DNA of 64,000 nucleotides from SbD1 sp039679945 (lineage in GTDB: Bacteria; Desulfobacterota; Syntrophobacteria; Syntrophobacterales; Syntrophobacteraceae): the NCBI GenBank assembly GCA_039679945.1, contig JBDKTY010000039.1, positions 1 to 64,000 of the forward strand, in the 5' to 3' direction. Below, one piece after another: positions 8,750 through 17,133 of this stretch. The notes under the pieces were generated by a model. That model worked only from the letters and a program-made list of their open reading frames with translations, searched no databases and was not told the origin of the DNA. The stretch's first letter is position 1. Each line of letters starts with the position of its first letter. The translations under genes were made by a program, and so were the position numbers.

Positions 8750-9187
8750 CGATCTTTTTCATATCCTTGGGAATTTCATAGAAAATATTAGAAAAACAGA
8801 GGGCGACCGCACCCGGTGCGCCGCCGTGGCGAAAACCGATGCCCATGTCCTTGCGGAGAGCCGGTCAAAAGATCCCGTGTTTCGGCGTTCGTATGAATAA
8901 GGGGATGGATGGGACCGGCCGCGATGCAGAGTCTTGATATTCCCAGTCCCTGGTGTCGCATTCCGTAAGTTCTTCGACGTTTAGAATGCTGTCAAAGCAG
9001 CTTCCGCAAACATTCGAGGCCGCGGAACAATATTGAATTATTTATGGGATGCAACACTGGAAAGACGCTTCTTAAGATATCGAAAGGAAGAACGGGCCGG
9101 AGATGCGTGGCTGGAACGCCGATTCTTTAGTGCTCCCTGCCGCGTAAATCCGGCCTGCTTTGCATAACTGGATCGGGTGGAAAGCGA
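8750..9187. other. Gene-free stretch between convergent pst transcripts
   Basis: No open frame with protein-like character, no RNA gene and no strong repeat was recognised here. A 65-codon plus-strand frame over 8703-8900 starts inside the terminator and looks random. No phoU gene is present here or elsewhere in the window. Confidence 0.5.
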
Positions 9188-9979
9188 TCAACCGAATCGG
9201 CCGGTTATGTAGTCCTCGGTCTGGCGGTTGCGCGGCCTGGTAAATAATGTCTCCGTCTCATCCACTTCGACAAGTGCCCCCATGTAGAAGAAAGCCGTGA
9301 CGTCGGAGACTCTGGCCGCCTGCTGCATGTTGTGTGTCACGATTACTATCGTATAGTCCTGTTTGAGTTCCTGGATCAGGTCCTCGATCTTCTGGGTGGC
9401 AATCGGGTCCAAGGCTGAAGCCGGTTCATCCATCAGGAGTACTTCGGGCTCCACGGCAAGGGCACGGGCGATGCACAACCGTTGCTGCTGGCCTCCGGAG
9501 AGGCCGAGCGCGGACTGGGTCAGCCGGTCCTGAACCTCATCCCACAGCGCGGCCCGGCGCAGGCTCTGCTCCACTCTCTCCAGTATAAAAGATTTGTCTT
9601 TAACGCCATTGACGCGAAGTCCATATGCCACGTTTTCAAAGATAGTCTTCGGAAAGGGATTGGGCTTTTGGAAGACCATGCCGACCTTTCGACGCAGTGC
9701 CACGACATCGACTCCCGGGTCATAAATGTCGAGGTTGTCCAGAAGTATTTGACCTTCGACCCTGGCATAAGGGATGAGGTCGTTCATGCGGTTCAGGCAG
9801 CGCAAAAACGTGCTCTTACCGCACCCCGAAGGGCCAATCAGGGCAGTGACATGCTTTTCGTGGATATCGAAGGTAATGTCCTTGAGGGCATGAAAGTCTC
9901 TATAGAAAAAGTTGAGGTTTATTGACGCCATTTTGGGTGCATGCATGATCAGCTCATTTTCCGAGGGGGATTGCCCCAA
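9188..9979 (-). CDS. pstB: Phosphate ABC transporter ATP-binding protein PstB
   Basis: 263 residues. All ABC motifs are present: Walker A GPSGCGKST, Q-loop region VFQKPNPFP (a PstB hallmark), signature LSGGQQQR, Walker B VLLMDEPASALDP and the switch histidine in VTHN. It powers phosphate import by PstSCA. It starts 2 bp after the phoR stop, so it is co-transcribed with phoB-phoR rather than with its own permeases, which are encoded convergently. The first ~15 residues before the conserved start of the fold are unusual but have no better alternative start. Confidence 0.95.
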   Translation of the reverse strand: MGQSPSENELIMHAPKMASINLNFFYRDFHALKDITFDIHEKHVTALIGPSGCGKSTFLRCLNRMNDLIPYARVEGQILLDNLDIYDPGVDVVALRRKVGMVFQKPNPFPKTIFENVAYGLRVNGVKDKSFILERVEQSLRRAALWDEVQDRLTQSALGLSGGQQQRLCIARALAVEPEVLLMDEPASALDPIATQKIEDLIQELKQDYTIVIVTHNMQQAARVSDVTAFFYMGALVEVDETETLFTRPRNRQTEDYITGRFG

Positions 9980-9981
9980 TC

Positions 9982-11808
9982 CTAAGAATGACTCTGTGTG
10001 ACGGAAGAGGCGGGCGCCTTCTTCAAGGTGAAAAAGAAGGTGGCGCCTTTCGTGCTTCCTTCATTGGGACTCTGAACCCAGATCCTGCCGTTGTGGTGCA
10101 GGAGAATATGCCGGCATATCGCCAGCCCCAGGCCTGTACTGCCCCCCTGATCGCCTCTGTGTTTCTCCACCCTGTAGAATCGCTCGAAGATTCTCTGGTG
10201 ATGCTTTTTCGAAATACCCGGCCCCTCGTCCCGTATGGCAAATGTAACCTCACCGGAACCAAGTGTGCAGAATGCCGTAATGGGATGATCCGAGGGACTG
10301 TAGCGGATGGAATTTTCCAGCAGATTCCGAAAGACCTGGACCAACTGGTCAAAATCAGCGCTCACGAGTACGCCGTCGGGCGGGAGGAGGCTTTCGAGTT
10401 GAATGTTCTTGCCTTCGGCATGATGGCGGCAGGATCTCCATGCGGTGAGCAGCGCACTGGCGGCATTCACGGAAATCAGCTTCGATGGAAGCTGGTGTGC
10501 CTCAAGCCTTGCGAGTTGAAGGAGATCTTCGACCATTTTGACCATGTGGTTTGTATTCTTGAGAATCACCTGCAGGAACGCCTGACTGGTCTCCCGGTCG
10601 GGCTTTTTCTCGGAGAGGAGCGTTTCCGTGTAGCCCTTTATGGACGTAAGGGGTGTGCGCAACTCGTGTGAGACGTTGGCAACGAAATCCTGGCGGACTT
10701 TCTCCAAGCGCTTCAGTTCTGTTATTTCATGAAAGACAGCAACCGCACCCCTGCCTTTCTTCTGGTCCGGAAGCCCTACTATATTGACATCATAGGTACG
10801 CTCGTCTCCCAAAACAATCTGGAAATTATGCGGTTGCGCCAGGGTATCGCCTGCCGTTGCCTTTATGGTGTCGTCGCTGATTTTCTGGAGTTCGGGGTTC
10901 GAGATCACCTCGAGGGGACGGCGTCCGATGACATCATCGCCGGAAGAGAGCCGGGCGAAAGTCTGGTTGACTCTGATTATGCGCCCCCCGGAGTCGAGGA
11001 CCATAACGCATTCCTGCATTGCATTGAACACGGCTTCCAGTTCCTGCTTCTGCTCCGTGACGGTCTTGATCTGGACCTGGATACTGTCCGCCATTCTGTT
11101 TATGGCTTGAGTCAGGGGATGGAATTCGTGCCCGGGACTGATGCGTATCCTGCGTGCGTAATCCCTGGAACTGATAGCCTCGGCGGTCTCGATCAGGGCA
11201 CGAATGGGATTGTTGAGGCGACGAATGAGCAAATAGCTGATCGCGGCGATGGCGATGAAAAAAATGCCGAGAAAGATAAGGAAGCTGACCTTCAGCCTGT
11301 CGACCGGTTCCTTCATTTTTGACAATGGGGCGGCGACGCGCAATACGCCGGGGGGGATGCCCGCAATTCCCGTGATCCTCCTGGCCATGTACATGAGATC
11401 CCTGCCGGCAGTTCCGCTAAAACGCAGGGAGGAGCCAATTTCCTGGCTGAGGGATTGAATGATTTCAGGCCGGGCGGCATGATTTTCAAGATTGGGGATT
11501 TCGGAAAAGGGAACCTGTGAGTCGGCGATTACCTTGCCGCCCTCGGCAATGTAGCTCAAGCGCACGCTGAGTTTGTCACCGATTTCGACAAGGAGCCTGT
11601 TCAGATCCTCGGCGGATGGGATCTGTTTTTCGCGGTGCAGGGTCCATTGAACAAAGTCAAGTTGTTGAATGGCATTTTCCCTGCTTTCCTCCAGGACCTG
11701 GCTGGCAAGAGACCGGAAATAGTACCAGGGCGGCAGCAGGAGAGCGGCAAGGAGCATGATCCAGAATGTCAGGATCATGCGTGTCCGGAATGAGTAAGAT
11801 CCGTTCAT
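9982..11808 (-). CDS. phoR: Phosphate regulon sensor histidine kinase PhoR
   Basis: 608 residues. A membrane segment at about 11-31, an extracytoplasmic domain of ~140 residues, a second membrane segment at about 173-196, a HAMP linker, a PAS domain at about 255-365, then HisKA with the phospho-acceptor His in VSHELRTPL and HATPase_c with N-box NLLENSIRYSP, DEGPGI and GSTGLGLAI. It phosphorylates PhoB. Unlike the short PhoR of E. coli it has a full periplasmic sensor domain, as in Bacillus and many deltaproteobacteria. It begins 3 bp after the phoB stop. Assignment to phosphate rests on the pst neighbours. Confidence 0.92.
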   Translation of the reverse strand: MNGSYSFRTRMILTFWIMLLAALLLPPWYYFRSLASQVLEESRENAIQQLDFVQWTLHREKQIPSAEDLNRLLVEIGDKLSVRLSYIAEGGKVIADSQVPFSEIPNLENHAARPEIIQSLSQEIGSSLRFSGTAGRDLMYMARRITGIAGIPPGVLRVAAPLSKMKEPVDRLKVSFLIFLGIFFIAIAAISYLLIRRLNNPIRALIETAEAISSRDYARRIRISPGHEFHPLTQAINRMADSIQVQIKTVTEQKQELEAVFNAMQECVMVLDSGGRIIRVNQTFARLSSGDDVIGRRPLEVISNPELQKISDDTIKATAGDTLAQPHNFQIVLGDERTYDVNIVGLPDQKKGRGAVAVFHEITELKRLEKVRQDFVANVSHELRTPLTSIKGYTETLLSEKKPDRETSQAFLQVILKNTNHMVKMVEDLLQLARLEAHQLPSKLISVNAASALLTAWRSCRHHAEGKNIQLESLLPPDGVLVSADFDQLVQVFRNLLENSIRYSPSDHPITAFCTLGSGEVTFAIRDEGPGISKKHHQRIFERFYRVEKHRGDQGGSTGLGLAICRHILLHHNGRIWVQSPNEGSTKGATFFFTLKKAPASSVTQSHS

Positions 11809-11811
11809 GTT

Positions 11812-12492
11812 TTATCCTTGAAACTTGTAACCCACGCCGCGGATGGTCTTGATCCAGTCGGCATAGGGCCCGAGTTTCTGGCGCAGCCGTCTTATATGGG
11901 TATCGACGGTTCGAGCATACCCTTCGAACTGATATGTCCAAACCTTGTTGAGGAGTTGGTCCCTTGTCTGGACCTTGCCGGAGTTACGAAGCAGTTCGGT
12001 CAGCAGTTTGAACTCCGTGGCCGTTAACGCTATTTCGGCGCCGTCGACCTCCGCGCGGTGTGCCTGGAAATCGACTGACAGACCTTCCCGCACCCAAGGT
12101 TTGTCTACTTCCTCGGGCGAGGATCTGCGGAGGACGGCCGCGATGCGCAGAATCAGTTCCCTGGGACTGAAAGGCTTTACAACATAGTCATCCGCTCCGA
12201 GTTCAAGACCGACTACGCGGTCCACCTCATCACCCTTGGCGGTAAGCATTATGACCGGTATCTTCCGTGTCTCTGAGCCGCGTTTCAGTTCCTTGCAAAC
12301 ATCGAAACCGCTTATACCCGGAATCATCAGATCGAGAAGGACCAGACGCGGCAGATACTGCCTGACGATGGCCAACGCGGAATTGCCTTCCGTTGCCGTG
12401 ATAACCTCATACCCGGCTGAGCGGATATTATAGGTCAGAAGCTGCAGTATGTCCGGGTCGTCTTCCACCACAAGAATGAGATTGTCTGACAT
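11812..12492 (-). CDS. phoB: Phosphate regulon response regulator PhoB
   Basis: 226 residues from the chosen start. The receiver domain has the acidic pair in VEDD, the phospho-acceptor Asp in LLDLMIPG and the conserved Lys in VVKPFSPREL. The C-terminal OmpR/PhoB winged helix ends with TVDTHIRRLRQKL and IRGVGYKF. The ATG at 12492 is preferred over one eight codons upstream because AGGAG lies 6 bp before it. It should bind the 11-bp repeat arrays before phoB itself and pstS, giving autoregulation. Confidence 0.94.
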   Translation of the reverse strand: MSDNLILVVEDDPDILQLLTYNIRSAGYEVITATEGNSALAIVRQYLPRLVLLDLMIPGISGFDVCKELKRGSETRKIPVIMLTAKGDEVDRVVGLELGADDYVVKPFSPRELILRIAAVLRRSSPEEVDKPWVREGLSVDFQAHRAEVDGAEIALTATEFKLLTELLRNSGKVQTRDQLLNKVWTYQFEGYARTVDTHIRRLRQKLGPYADWIKTIRGVGYKFQG

Positions 12493-12518
12493 GATCCGCT
12501 CCTGGTTGTAGTCCACCA

Positions 12519-12574
12519 GAATTAATCACAACAAAGTTACAGACCGATGACCTTTATGTTACGAAGATGTTACG
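12519..12574 (-). promoter_or_regulatory. Predicted PhoB box array and promoter of phoB-phoR-pstB
   Basis: On the minus strand four contiguous 11-bp units begin CGTAACA (12574), CGTAACA (12563), GGTCATC (12552) and TGTAACT (12541). A candidate -10 element TAATTC (12524-12519) follows 10 bp after the last half-site. Periodicity and spacing match the pstS promoter, which supports both. Confidence 0.75.
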
Positions 12575-12616
12575 TTTGCCAAAAGTATAGGAAAAACAGA
12601 GAAAAATTAATCATAT

Positions 12617-12639
12617 TCCCGCGGGAACGCTCCGCGGGA
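12617..12639. repeat. GC-rich 8-bp hairpin between the deacylase and phoB genes
   Basis: Arms 12617-12624 and 12632-12639 with a 7-nt loop. A T-rich stretch appears only some 10 bp further on the minus strand. It might end transcription from the amidohydrolase genes, but this is weak. The rest of 12640-12786 shows nothing. Confidence 0.3.
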
Positions 12640-12786
12640 TGAAATGCGGATGTAACATTCATCCTTTATGCCGGGTTGAACCGATGGCTTCGTATGTGGT
12701 GACCGAGGCCCGTGGTGGCGATTGTGAAGAAATTGCACGGGGACCGGAGTGCAAGCCGGAAACGCGGAACCCGGATAGACGGGAAT

Positions 12787-14529
12787 TCAGGAAGCATCGG
12801 ATTTGCTCTTCCTGCCCGGGCCCCAAAGCGCCCGCCCGGGTTTTGCGCCGGTGTGCTCGCCATCCTTGAGGACCTGTACCCCGTTGACGAGGACATGTCG
12901 CATGCCGACCGCATACCTGTGAGGATTTTCGTAGGTTGCGGTATCGGAAAACTGGTCGGGCTGGAAGATCACGATGTCGGCAAAAAAACCTTCCTTGAGG
13001 TTGCCGCGTCGGACCAATCCGAGATTGGATGCCGGGAGACCGGTCACCCGGCGGACGGCTTCCTGGAGCGGCATTAACTTTTCCGCGTGCACATACTTGC
13101 CGAACAGCCGGGCAAAATTACCGTAGGCGCGGGGGTGCGTGGACGACTTTATGAAAACACCCTCGGCGGAGATGGAAGCGGCATCGGACCCAAGGGAAAC
13201 CCAGGGCTGGAGCAGTTGTTTCCTGATGTTATCCTCGCTCATGGAAAACGTTACCACTCTTGTGAAAGCGTTGTCTTCGTCAACCAGTTCCAGGCAGGTC
13301 TCTATTTCATCCTTGCCCCGCATCCGCGCGACTTCCGAGAGTGTTTTGCCGGTAAGGGGCTTGAGCTGCTCCGAATCGAATCCGATCAGCAGTGTTTTCA
13401 ACATTCCACCCCGTCTGTGCATCTCCTCGCTGATTCTCTTCCTGGTGGCGGGCTTTCGCAGCCTTTCGCAAAGCGCCTCATCACCACCCTCATGGGCCCA
13501 TACCGGAATTTTGGAAGCGAGTCTGTTTGAGCTGGCGGTATAAAGGTAGACGTCCGCGGTAATGCGCAGTCCCTCGGCCCTCGTTGCATTGATCAGAGCG
13601 ATAGCCTGCTCGATTTTGTTCCAGTTGGATTCTCCTCCGGCCTTCAGGTGATAAATCTCGGCCGGAATTCTGGCATCACGGCTTATCTGTACCAGTTCGC
13701 GGATCGCTCCCAGCAGATTCTCGCCCTCATTGCGAATATGCGAGATGTACATGCCGCCATACCTCGAGGCGACCCTGCACATTTGAGTCAATTCCTCGGC
13801 GGTGGAGAATGAGTCGGGTGCATAAACGAGAGAGGACCCGATGCCGAGTGCTCCGCCTTCCATTTCCTGGCGCACCAGCTCGCACATCTTATCCATTTCC
13901 GCGGCTGTCGGTCTTCTATTTTGTAGCCCGATGATATTCTCGCGAATCGTTCCGGACCCGATGAACGATGCCACATTGGGAGATATCCCGCGTTTTTCGA
14001 GGTGGGAGAGGTACTCCGAAAGGGTGGTCCATTCGATCTCAAAACGAAGGTCACCCTGACGGGTGAGCATCCTCTGTTTCATCGCATCGGTGAGGGGCCC
14101 CATGGATTCCCCTTCGCCCATGATCTCGGTCGTGACCCCCTGGCGGATCTCACTCTGCGAACGCCCGTCGATGAGCAGTGAAACGGTGGACCACGAGAGC
14201 ATGTTAATGAAGCCGGGAGCGACGGCACATCCACGGGCATCGATGACGGTCCTGGCCTCCGCCTGCCCGAGTTCTCCGATGGCGGTAATGGTGTCGCCCG
14301 TAATTCCCACGTCAGCCTGCCTGGGGGGAGCGCCGGAGCCGTCATAGAGCGTGCCGTTCCTGATGAGGACATCGAACCGGGCCGGGTTTGCCAGGGCCGG
14401 AGCCGCAATGGCGGTTATCGGCAAAGAGACAACGGCGATAAGCGTAAGCAGGGCACGGAGTAAGTTTGTGATGTTTCCAGGGGTAGGTTTCAAAAGAGTA
14501 ATCCTTGGGTAAGAAGGTAATTCCGCCAT
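12787..14529 (-). CDS. Exported D-aminoacylase-like amidohydrolase lacking the HxH metal motif
   Basis: 580 residues with an N-terminal hydrophobic segment (about 20-47) resembling a signal peptide. The rest follows the N-acyl-D-amino-acid deacylase pattern: a composite beta-sandwich beginning FDVLIRNGTLYDGSG, the AVAPGFIN turn, later His residues in YISHIRNEG and IYHLKAGGE, and the catalytic Asp in GSDAA. The usual HxH after PGFID is replaced by NMLSW, and the Cys position of binuclear members reads MGEGES. It therefore belongs to a divergent subgroup, and its substrate cannot be named. It lies 94 bp downstream of another amidohydrolase gene on the same strand. Confidence 0.8.
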   Translation of the reverse strand: MAELPSYPRITLLKPTPGNITNLLRALLTLIAVVSLPITAIAAPALANPARFDVLIRNGTLYDGSGAPPRQADVGITGDTITAIGELGQAEARTVIDARGCAVAPGFINMLSWSTVSLLIDGRSQSEIRQGVTTEIMGEGESMGPLTDAMKQRMLTRQGDLRFEIEWTTLSEYLSHLEKRGISPNVASFIGSGTIRENIIGLQNRRPTAAEMDKMCELVRQEMEGGALGIGSSLVYAPDSFSTAEELTQMCRVASRYGGMYISHIRNEGENLLGAIRELVQISRDARIPAEIYHLKAGGESNWNKIEQAIALINATRAEGLRITADVYLYTASSNRLASKIPVWAHEGGDEALCERLRKPATRKRISEEMHRRGGMLKTLLIGFDSEQLKPLTGKTLSEVARMRGKDEIETCLELVDEDNAFTRVVTFSMSEDNIRKQLLQPWVSLGSDAASISAEGVFIKSSTHPRAYGNFARLFGKYVHAEKLMPLQEAVRRVTGLPASNLGLVRRGNLKEGFFADIVIFQPDQFSDTATYENPHRYAVGMRHVLVNGVQVLKDGEHTGAKPGRALWGPGRKSKSDAS

Positions 14530-14623
14530 GCTCCGTCCGGTTATTCACCGTTGATTGATGGAAAACTCTCCTTCCACATCCCGGGCGAAAAGAGGGGTTG
14601 GGCAATTCATCATGTGACAGGAA

Positions 14624-15895
14624 TCATGCATGAACCGTTTCGCCGCGAACATAGACTGTCCTGACATTGTGGAGTGAGTCGGGAAGGAGCGATGGATGCC
14701 CGTTGAGCACGACAAAAGTGGCGGGCATGCCGACTCGAATGGAGCCCATCTCCGCATCTAAGCCAAGAAGAAGCGCTCCTTCCATGGAAGAGCAACGAAC
14801 GGCCTCCTCAGTGGAAAAACCGGCTGTTTTGAACAGCTTGAACTCCTCAATGAAGGACTCCGCATGATGGAGTCCAAATCCTCCCGCATCCGTGCCAAGT
14901 GCGATCCGAACTCCGAGGGATCGAGCACGGGATATCTGATCCAGTTGCTGATCGAGATTTCTGGCGGCGGTCCGTGACTCGATGGCGGTGGAGGGGGTAT
15001 TTTCACGGAGCGCCTTCATGCTGTAGGCGGTCGGGACCCAGAAGGTCTGCAGGTCCGCCATTCTCAGCATGTTTTCCCGCCCCATGAAAAAGCCATGTTC
15101 GATGGAGCTGCATCCGGCCTCGAGGGCGTCGGCCACGGGCGCCGTGCCGTTGGCGTGTACCATGGTCTTCAGGCCGTGTTGCCGGGCAGCCTTGACGGCG
15201 GCTTGGATCTCCTCGCGACTGAACTGGGGAGGCGTCTGTTTGCCGAACTCCGTGAGGCTGTTCAACCCCGAATTGATGATTTTCACATGGTCGATGGGAT
15301 CTGTCCGGAGCAAAATGGATTGGGCAAGAGTCAAGCCGGGTTCGGGGGGATTTCCGATCATCGACCCGTATCGGCCGTTCGCCCTCCAGGCGCTTCCGGG
15401 GGTCTTCAGATGGATTGGTGCGTCTTGAGCCGGCCACGTTGGGCGTTTGTCCCGAGACTTCGGGTTCGCCGATGGACTGTGGGCGGAAAAGCCCATCCCG
15501 TACGCCATGCGCTCCAGATTGTAGCGCAAGGAGTCTCCTGAACGGTCACCTCCATCACGGAGCGCGAGAATGCCGAAAGAGAGGTACCTGGCAACCCTGC
15601 CAGCAATGAGTGGGGCATTGCGGTCAAAGGTATAGTGAAGCTGATCGTGACGCAGAGCCTGGTCGATGGAGCCCGAAAGGGTAAGGTGCACGTGGGAATC
15701 GACGAGAGAGGGGATAATTGTGCAGTTGGAAAGGTCCGCACACCCGGGAGCGGATGAACCCGTGGCAGGTCCGGAGGGTACATGATCCAACGAGGAGATG
15801 ATACCGTCTTCGATGCGGATGAGCATATTGTCGGCCGCGGGCGACCCGGAGCCATCGATGAGCCAGCCTGCCAGCAGACTGAAAACTGTTCCCAT
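14624..15895 (-). CDS. Amidohydrolase of the imidazolonepropionase/prolidase-like group
   Basis: 423 residues, no signal peptide. It has the metal site of a binuclear amidohydrolase: DSHVH after the first strand, a candidate carboxylated Lys in DHVKIINSG, His in MVHANG and IEHG, and the catalytic Asp in GTDAG. The family includes cyclic imide hydrolases, Xaa-Pro dipeptidases and carboxypeptidase-like enzymes; the substrate is not predictable. It starts about 50 bp after the SpoIIE-type phosphatase gene, so it may be read through from the hydrogenase-sensor operon. Confidence 0.85.
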   Translation of the reverse strand: MGTVFSLLAGWLIDGSGSPAADNMLIRIEDGIISSLDHVPSGPATGSSAPGCADLSNCTIIPSLVDSHVHLTLSGSIDQALRHDQLHYTFDRNAPLIAGRVARYLSFGILALRDGGDRSGDSLRYNLERMAYGMGFSAHSPSANPKSRDKRPTWPAQDAPIHLKTPGSAWRANGRYGSMIGNPPEPGLTLAQSILLRTDPIDHVKIINSGLNSLTEFGKQTPPQFSREEIQAAVKAARQHGLKTMVHANGTAPVADALEAGCSSIEHGFFMGRENMLRMADLQTFWVPTAYSMKALRENTPSTAIESRTAARNLDQQLDQISRARSLGVRIALGTDAGGFGLHHAESFIEEFKLFKTAGFSTEEAVRCSSMEGALLLGLDAEMGSIRVGMPATFVVLNGHPSLLPDSLHNVRTVYVRGETVHA

Positions 15896-15945
15896 GAAAA
15901 GACTCTTATACCAGGCGGTGGATGGCTTCTACCCGATCCCCGCTC

Positions 15946-17133
15946 TCAGATAAAGCGCTTATGCGTCTCCTTGAGGTACTTCTCCTCGAGAAGCGTAGTG
16001 ATCTTTTTGGTGATGTTGCGGCGAATATCCAGTTCCACGGGAAGGTTTGGGTCCTGGTGCGCCTCGTTGACCCGAGTGCCGACAATGAAATGAATAACGT
16101 CGCTGTCGAGCAGAATAGAGACCAACTGGGTGGCCGCATTGGTCCGGAGCGTTTCGGTCTTCGGGCCGCGCTCGAGGATTTCCGCGACTTTGCTCAGGGT
16201 CAGCGTACCCTCCGTGATAAGTTCAATACCTCGCATTTTCGATGCCGGTGGAATTTCCGGATCAAGGCGGTCAAGATCCATTTCCACCTCTTCATCCAGC
16301 TCACGGCTGACAATTTGGGCGGTGGTGCCCCCGCAAATGACCTTCCTTCCGCTGAAGGTCTTTACCAGATTGGCGAGTTCCTCGTCCTTGGACTCGGAGA
16401 ACGGCGGTCCGGTTACGAGCAGGAGGTGGCGCGGGTAACGAAGGTAGACGACACCACAGGTTATGTCGTCTTTCGGTTCATAGGAATCTATCTGCCGGGC
16501 CTGAATGGCGAGCTTTCTTGCAAGTTGGCGCGAAGAAATTCCCTTCTCCCACCCGATCCACTTCTGGACCTGTTCGACCGCCTGCCTTCTGCCCCAGCCG
16601 AGTGGATATTTTGGAAGACCCATGCCGGCCTGGGTAATGCCATCGGAGTAATAGACGATCCTGTCGCCGATGTGCAGATCGAATTCCGATATGCTCACCT
16701 CGCGATCGTGCCACTTTTTGAGCTGTATGGGGACGTTTGATACCTGAAGATATTCATTCCCCCGCAGGAGCACGAATCGAGGATTTCCGTGCTCGATGAT
16801 TCTGGCATGACCCGAGCTGTTGATATCGACGATTGTGAACGTGGAGTAGCTGATCTTCCGCACATTGCAGACCGGCAGGGTATCCATTATCACCTCGGCC
16901 GTCTCTCGCACATCGGCGTAGTTTGATGTGTATTTCATAGCCATCGTGGCTGTGAGCGTGGCCAGAACGCTTGCCTTGATTCCGCTTCCCAGGCCGTCGG
17001 AGAGAATAGCTATGACCCGGTTTTCCTCCTTTATCCTCTGGGTGAGGAAGACGTCTCCGGGTACATACTGGCCATGTTTGCAGAACTGGTAATGGTCTAC
17101 ATCAAGAAAGAAGTCCCGCGTAGTCTTGATCAT
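15946..17133 (-). CDS. SpoIIE/PP2C-type serine phosphatase linked to a hydrogenase-like sensor
   Basis: 395 residues. Residues about 15-215 form a SpoIIE-like PP2C domain with metal-binding Asp residues in ILSDGLGSG and VYYSDGITQAG; the C-terminal half has no recognised domain. Such phosphatases act on phosphoserine in partner-switching or kinase pathways. Its ATG overlaps the stop of the hydrogenase-like sensor gene by 4 bp (ATGA), so the two proteins are probably made together and work together: the Fe-S/PAS protein as sensor and this protein as output. A comparable pairing is known for group C (HydS-type) [FeFe]-hydrogenases; the link here is inferred from position. Confidence 0.85.
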   Translation of the reverse strand: MIKTTRDFFLDVDHYQFCKHGQYVPGDVFLTQRIKEENRVIAILSDGLGSGIKASVLATLTATMAMKYTSNYADVRETAEVIMDTLPVCNVRKISYSTFTIVDINSSGHARIIEHGNPRFVLLRGNEYLQVSNVPIQLKKWHDREVSISEFDLHIGDRIVYYSDGITQAGMGLPKYPLGWGRRQAVEQVQKWIGWEKGISSRQLARKLAIQARQIDSYEPKDDITCGVVYLRYPRHLLLVTGPPFSESKDEELANLVKTFSGRKVICGGTTAQIVSRELDEEVEMDLDRLDPEIPPASKMRGIELITEGTLTLSKVAEILERGPKTETLRTNAATQLVSILLDSDVIHFIVGTRVNEAHQDPNLPVELDIRRNITKKITTLLEEKYLKETHKRFI

